This document shows positions 60,157 to 64,000 of a stretch of DNA of 64,000 bases, in pieces. Under the pieces are notes generated by a model that saw nothing but the letters and a program-made list of their open reading frames with translations, searched no databases and had not been told where the DNA came from. The stretch is from Flavobacteriaceae bacterium. Its GTDB lineage: Bacteria > Bacteroidota > Bacteroidia > Flavobacteriales > Flavobacteriaceae. Positions within the stretch are counted from its first letter, which is position 1, and every line of letters begins with the position of its first letter. The position numbers and the translations under genes were made by a program. Location of the stretch: positions 124,001 through 188,000 of the forward strand of contig JABSPK010000005.1 in NCBI GenBank assembly GCA_013214065.1, written 5' to 3'.

Positions 60157-61485
60157 CTATTGATTGGAGGTCATCTGTAAGTTATCGACCACGAATTGCC
60201 CTAAATCACGGCCTTGTTTCACACCGACCTCGACGGCTGCCCGGTAATGGATCCCTCCATACATACGACTGATGGCCGCTTCATCGGCTGCTTGCCTGAA
60301 GGAAGTGAACGACCGGACCGGAAGGCCATAGGCTACTTCGGTATCGTCATCGAAGGCGAACCCATCTCCATAGATACTGGTCAATGCCGTAGCCGCAGCA
60401 CCGGAGACCACGCTATGACCACTGGTATATTCCGGAAACGGAGGGGTTTGCAATACGGGCTCCCAACTGTCGTCAATGTGTTCGTTGATTAAGGTTTCAG
60501 GTCGTATCAGGTTGCTTCGGTATTTTTCATCCCAACAGCTGATAAAGGCATCGGCGATGGCAATAGACGTTTTGGTGTAGGTGTAGACCGTACCCATCAA
60601 ATCGGAGTCGGTTTTTTTGGCGGCGATCTTTGCAATGCCGATCCAGTGAGCCCCTGGTGTAATTTTTTTGGTGGCGAACATCAAATGCCCCCTGGTGACT
60701 GAAACATAAGGGTTACAGTCCCAGAATTGGGCTATGGCCACCTCTTCCGAGGCATCCCCTTTGGCGGTGATTTCGTTGCTGATGTCATAGACTTCTTTGA
60801 CTTCCTTATAGAAGTCCGACCCTTCTTCCATGGAAAACGAAGGGGGAGGTGTCGGTCTGAACTGATTGGATGAGTCGATAACGAACGGACGTATCTTGTT
60901 CCAATGGGGTTCGATACCGCTCATGTATGCCGGAGGGGTCGGTTGCCAGCGTGATGGATCTTCGGAGTCGACCGAGAATTTGGGCATGGTACGCGTTTGC
61001 TTGTAATTGTCTTTGTCCATCCATTCCGCCACATGTTCGGCAACCGCCAAGCCATACGTTTTCGATTGTTCGAATACTTCGTTATTGCGATCACTCCAAA
61101 TAGTATACAGACTATCCCTAAAGGTCTCGATACGATCTTCCGAAAAAATAAGCCGCTTGCTCAAATCCATATGGGCGACCAAGGCAGCAACATCATGGTT
61201 GACCGACTCGGAATCCGGATTTGGGATGGGACTGAAATCGCGGAGTTGCCCCGCCAAAGACGTATGCCCCTCGTTTTTCAATGCCAATATCTCGTATGCG
61301 GCGATATTCGGATAGGCATAAATCCGGCTGGCCACCGGGGGTGAAAAAATGTCGTGTATCATGACTTCGGTGACCTTGTCGACCGATTCATGGTAATCTT
61401 GAGGAGTAATCACTAGCGGTTCGTTCTTCTTACATGAAACGAAAACCATCAACCCCATCACTACGTACCCCAATCTCATTTTCAT
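60157..61485 (-). CDS. Vanadium-haloperoxidase/PAP2-type lipoprotein
   Basis: 442 residues. Lipobox VSC (Cys18) gives a lipoprotein. The C-terminal half has the three-part phosphate/vanadate site: K321-x6-R328-P329, S355-G356-H357 and S406-R407-x5-H413. The Asp expected four residues after the last His in PAP2 phosphatases is Ala417. Related proteins oxidise halides with vanadate or hydrolyse phosphate monoesters; the sequence alone does not decide between them. It follows the FG-GAP gene by 7 bp, an arrangement I recall from other Bacteroidetes. Confidence 0.88.
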   Translation of the reverse strand: MKMRLGYVVMGLMVFVSCKKNEPLVITPQDYHESVDKVTEVMIHDIFSPPVASRIYAYPNIAAYEILALKNEGHTSLAGQLRDFSPIPNPDSESVNHDVAALVAHMDLSKRLIFSEDRIETFRDSLYTIWSDRNNEVFEQSKTYGLAVAEHVAEWMDKDNYKQTRTMPKFSVDSEDPSRWQPTPPAYMSGIEPHWNKIRPFVIDSSNQFRPTPPPSFSMEEGSDFYKEVKEVYDISNEITAKGDASEEVAIAQFWDCNPYVSVTRGHLMFATKKITPGAHWIGIAKIAAKKTDSDLMGTVYTYTKTSIAIADAFISCWDEKYRSNLIRPETLINEHIDDSWEPVLQTPPFPEYTSGHSVVSGAAATALTSIYGDGFAFDDDTEVAYGLPVRSFTSFRQAADEAAISRMYGGIHYRAAVEVGVKQGRDLGQFVVDNLQMTSNQ

Positions 61486-61492
61486 ATTCGTT

Positions 61493-64000
61493 TTATTTTG
61501 TGGTTAATCGATACACTTGGGCCTTGTCATCATTGAACGTGGCCAAAAGATATTGTTTTTCCTTATTGCCGATCATGGTCAGATGGCGTAAGGATTTTTG
61601 GGTAAAATCCAGCCCTAGGATACTACCGCTGATTACGGAGCCTTCATTTTCGATCAGCGCCCCTGCAAAGGAGTCGAACCGCCCATGATAGGGTTTTACA
61701 CCGAAATAATTGCCCCCGACCAAGACCTCATCGTCACCGTCACCATCGAAATCAGCGGTAACGAATGCGAGCAACGGGGCCACTTGGAGTGTTTCGGGGA
61801 ATGCCTCGAATCGGAACACCCCGTTTTGGTTTCTCAAGAATCCAGATCGCAGCTCGTCAACCTCAAGGGTAGTGGCTTTTTGAAGGGCATCCTTTTCAAA
61901 GAGCCTTTCGACCGGTTCTCCTGCAAACTCGCGATACGCGTTGAATTTTTTTCTCAAGAAAACCAGTTGCGATGCTAGCCCGTCTAAGCCCTCTAAGGTA
62001 TAATATTGCCCTTCTTTTTCAAAGACCGTCACGGTTTCGGTCTGCCCGTTTTCATCGAAATCAGCGTATAACAGTTTAAGGGGATAACGCTTTGACGCTT
62101 TGAATTTACTATTCGTACCCCAGTTCCCCAAGAGGTAATCGGTATCACCGTCACCATCGATGTCAAAGGGATGGATACCCTGCCATAGCCCGTTTAACCG
62201 CAAGTCGGAAGTTTCTTTGAACGTTCCTTGCAGGTTTTTTAAGAAAAGCGGTGACATCCATTCCCCTACGATAATCAGATCTGTGGTGCCGTCCTTATCG
62301 AAATCGTCCCAGAGCGCATCGGTGACCATGCCCAGTCGTTCCGATTCGATTTTTTGGTGGATGCTGAACCGACCTTCGTCGTTTCGCAACAGATATGAGG
62401 GTGTTTTTTGTCCGAATTTACCAGTGGCTGAATGACAACCGATAAAAAGGTCTTGATCGCCGTCCCCATCAAAATCAAAGGCCTTCACTACGGAAACGTT
62501 TTCAAAATATTCGGGAATTTCCTGTTTGGTGAAGGAGCTGTCTTGACCTTGATAATAGGAATCGATCAGTGCGCGGGCTTTTCCGAAAAAGTCGGATCCG
62601 CCGGTACCGATGAACAGGTCATTACGGCCATCACCGTTCAAATCGGTGATCAGGGCCGCCACTTCTTCCTTGATCGAATCGTTGGCCATAGCCGTTATTT
62701 TGGAACGAACGTAGCTTGAATCGGCCTGTAAATAGATCTGGGAGGGCTTGAACTTAGATCCCCCGAAGAAGAGATCTTCTTTGCCATCACCGTTCAAATC
62801 GCCATAGGCCACGGCAGGCCCCCTATCGGAGACTTGATATGGAATCAGTTTTTCGCGATTGAAGTGTGAATAGTTGTCTTCTTCGTGTCGAAAATCAATT
62901 CCAAGATCATTTTGCACCAGTTCGAACATGGGCGATTTCGGATTTGTTTTGGCCTCAAGCGGCGCACTGCCTTGAGGATCAAGGGTCAGGGTCTGGTTCG
63001 TTTCAAGCTCTCGAAGGACTTTGAAGGTATTGTCGGGCCAAATGATCTTGAGGGAGTCGATTTGATCGGTGCGACCTAACCCAAAATGGATCATGGGTTC
63101 GGAAGTAGCTTGAAAACCGCGGCTTGGAAACAACTCCTTGAACTGTACCCCATCGTCAGCGTAAGCGAAAACCTTGGTGCCGATCCCGAAAGTGTTCGGC
63201 GCCTTATAATTGAACCGCAACTTCAGGTAATTGGCCTTTTCATTGGTTTTGTTGACATAAAGGGTTGGTGTCCGATTCAAATTGTTCGCAATCAAATCGA
63301 TATCACCGTCGCCATCAAGGTCACCCATGGCCGTAGCCCCCGATAGTAAGGTGTCTTTTTTGATCCAGGCATCGCTCATATCGCTGAACGCGAATCCTTT
63401 TTCACCCTTGAACACATAGTTGTGTACATTACCCGCGGGCATTAGCTCAAGGGCTTGTTGGTCGACCAACTTCGTATTGCTGATTTTATTCTTGATTTGC
63501 TCGCTTGAGACGAATTTGATGAAATCGAGGTCGTTGGGGCGTTTCGGAATGCCATTGGAAACAAAAAGGTCTTGTTGGCCATCTTGATCATAATCGCCGA
63601 AAAGGGCACTCCAGCTCCAGTCTGTCGCGGCTACCCCGCTCATGAGCGCCGTTTCCATAAACCGGCCATCCGGTTGGTTGACGAACAACATGTTTCGGGT
63701 GAATTGATAATGGTATCCGTAGCGCTCTATACGCAATTTTTGGGTTTGGATGTTATCATCACCTTCCGATGACTTTAATGCGATTTCCGATTCGGGCAGC
63801 ATGTCCAACGAAATAAGATCGGGCAAACCATCATTGTTGATGTCGGCCACGTCGTTACCCATTGAAAACCGGCTCGTATGGCCGAAATGGTCGCGAAGGC
63901 CCTCGGTAAACGTGCCATCGCCATTGTTGACATAGTAATAATCGTCTTCGTGGAAGTCATTGCCGACGTAGATGTCGGGATCGCCATCTTGATCGAAGTC
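61493..64000 (-). CDS. VCBS/FG-GAP repeat protein, CRTAC1-like (partial)
   Basis: The frame continues to the window edge, so the N-terminus and signal peptide are missing; 835 residues are present. Many calcium-binding loops of the form D-x-D-x-D-G-x-x-D are seen (DINNDGLPD, DYDQDGQQD, DLDGDGDID, DLNGDGKED, DFDGDGDQD), marking a beta-propeller with FG-GAP repeats. An ASPIC/UnbV-type segment (about a third of the way in: GIGTKVFAYADDG, LGRTDQIDSLKIIWPD) matches the CRTAC1 family. Surface or secreted. An apparent ATG at 63862 is internal and not the real start. Seven bases upstream of the haloperoxidase-type gene on the same strand, hence cotranscribed. Confidence 0.92.
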   Translation of the reverse strand, partial: DFDQDGDPDIYVGNDFHEDDYYYVNNGDGTFTEGLRDHFGHTSRFSMGNDVADINNDGLPDLISLDMLPESEIALKSSEGDDNIQTQKLRIERYGYHYQFTRNMLFVNQPDGRFMETALMSGVAATDWSWSALFGDYDQDGQQDLFVSNGIPKRPNDLDFIKFVSSEQIKNKISNTKLVDQQALELMPAGNVHNYVFKGEKGFAFSDMSDAWIKKDTLLSGATAMGDLDGDGDIDLIANNLNRTPTLYVNKTNEKANYLKLRFNYKAPNTFGIGTKVFAYADDGVQFKELFPSRGFQATSEPMIHFGLGRTDQIDSLKIIWPDNTFKVLRELETNQTLTLDPQGSAPLEAKTNPKSPMFELVQNDLGIDFRHEEDNYSHFNREKLIPYQVSDRGPAVAYGDLNGDGKEDLFFGGSKFKPSQIYLQADSSYVRSKITAMANDSIKEEVAALITDLNGDGRNDLFIGTGGSDFFGKARALIDSYYQGQDSSFTKQEIPEYFENVSVVKAFDFDGDGDQDLFIGCHSATGKFGQKTPSYLLRNDEGRFSIHQKIESERLGMVTDALWDDFDKDGTTDLIIVGEWMSPLFLKNLQGTFKETSDLRLNGLWQGIHPFDIDGDGDTDYLLGNWGTNSKFKASKRYPLKLLYADFDENGQTETVTVFEKEGQYYTLEGLDGLASQLVFLRKKFNAYREFAGEPVERLFEKDALQKATTLEVDELRSGFLRNQNGVFRFEAFPETLQVAPLLAFVTADFDGDGDDEVLVGGNYFGVKPYHGRFDSFAGALIENEGSVISGSILGLDFTQKSLRHLTMIGNKEKQYLLATFNDDKAQVYRLTTK

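Noticed and set aside
63775-63862. ATG at 63862 as the start of the FG-GAP protein
   Set aside because: The same frame is open to the window edge and carries repeat-type residues (D-x-D-x-D-G-x-x-D loop) upstream, so the gene continues outside.
1-64000. CRISPR arrays, tRNA, rRNA, insertion sequences, prophage or attachment sites
   Set aside because: None was seen: no regular short direct repeats with spacers, no transposase or integrase, and no cloverleaf candidate in the gaps. tRNA-finding software was not available.

Overview
The window is ordinary chromosomal DNA of a marine-type member of the Bacteroidetes, most likely family Flavobacteriaceae. The evidence is type IX secretion (T9SS) sorting domains, TonB-dependent receptor and surface-lipoprotein pairs, DUF3098, DUF4271 and DUF4296 proteins, and promoters of the Bacteroidetes form TTG-N17..23-TAnnTTTG. 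Genes are densely packed on both strands. I found no tRNA, rRNA, insertion sequence, prophage, CRISPR array or integrase. The genus cannot be fixed from the sequence alone. Both edges cut a gene: a HlyD-type adaptor on the left and a VCBS/FG-GAP repeat protein on the right.

Layout. 1-3.2 kb: HlyD-TolC export genes, a YitT membrane protein and a thioredoxin-like protein. 3.2-6.8 kb, minus strand: a TonB-like protein and the cell-envelope operon ftsX-DUF3098-uppP-truB. 6.9-7.7 kb: a UbiA prenyltransferase broken by a frameshift and a stop codon. 7.7-9.6 kb: a T9SS type B adhesin-like protein. 9.7-15.6 kb: leuS, ald, a zinc metallopeptidase and an LpxR-like lipid A deacylase. 15.6-19.7 kb: an Lrp regulator with a saccharopine-dehydrogenase-family enzyme, DUF423 and pckA. 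19.7-27.8 kb: hemD-DUF4271-GT39, a second operon of DPM1-like GT2, dihydroorotase and DUF4296, then an epimerase and tyrS. 27.8-35.8 kb: a LuxE-like acyl-protein synthetase, two miniature T9SS proteins, a beta-helix lipoprotein, a TonB-dependent receptor and a PhoB/PhoR-like two-component system read divergently from it. 35.7-41.5 kb: a glycosyltransferase, trmB, LysE, an alkyltransferase-like protein and an Fe-S/redox group (Mrp, NifU-like, ferredoxin reductase, ferredoxin). 41.5-50.9 kb: an ABC exporter, a penicillin acylase, a secreted protein, an acyltransferase, an AraC-type regulator, a PLP enzyme and an LpxH-like phosphoesterase. 51-64 kb: a GAF protein, an HD-Pycsar-type membrane protein, a 1233-residue phosphoesterase/kinase-like/Omp85-like fusion, a lipoprotein, an SRPBCC/GyrI protein, a vanadium-haloperoxidase-type enzyme and the partial FG-GAP protein.

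The items most worth a second look are the three-part 1233-residue outer-membrane protein with a HipA/FAM20-like catalytic signature, the HD domain fused to a Pycsar-type membrane effector domain divergent from it, the TTAA repeat cluster between the PhoB/PhoR-like pair and the TonB receptor, the paired miniature T9SS proteins, the near-palindrome in front of the Lrp gene, and the doubly broken UbiA gene that still has a promoter.
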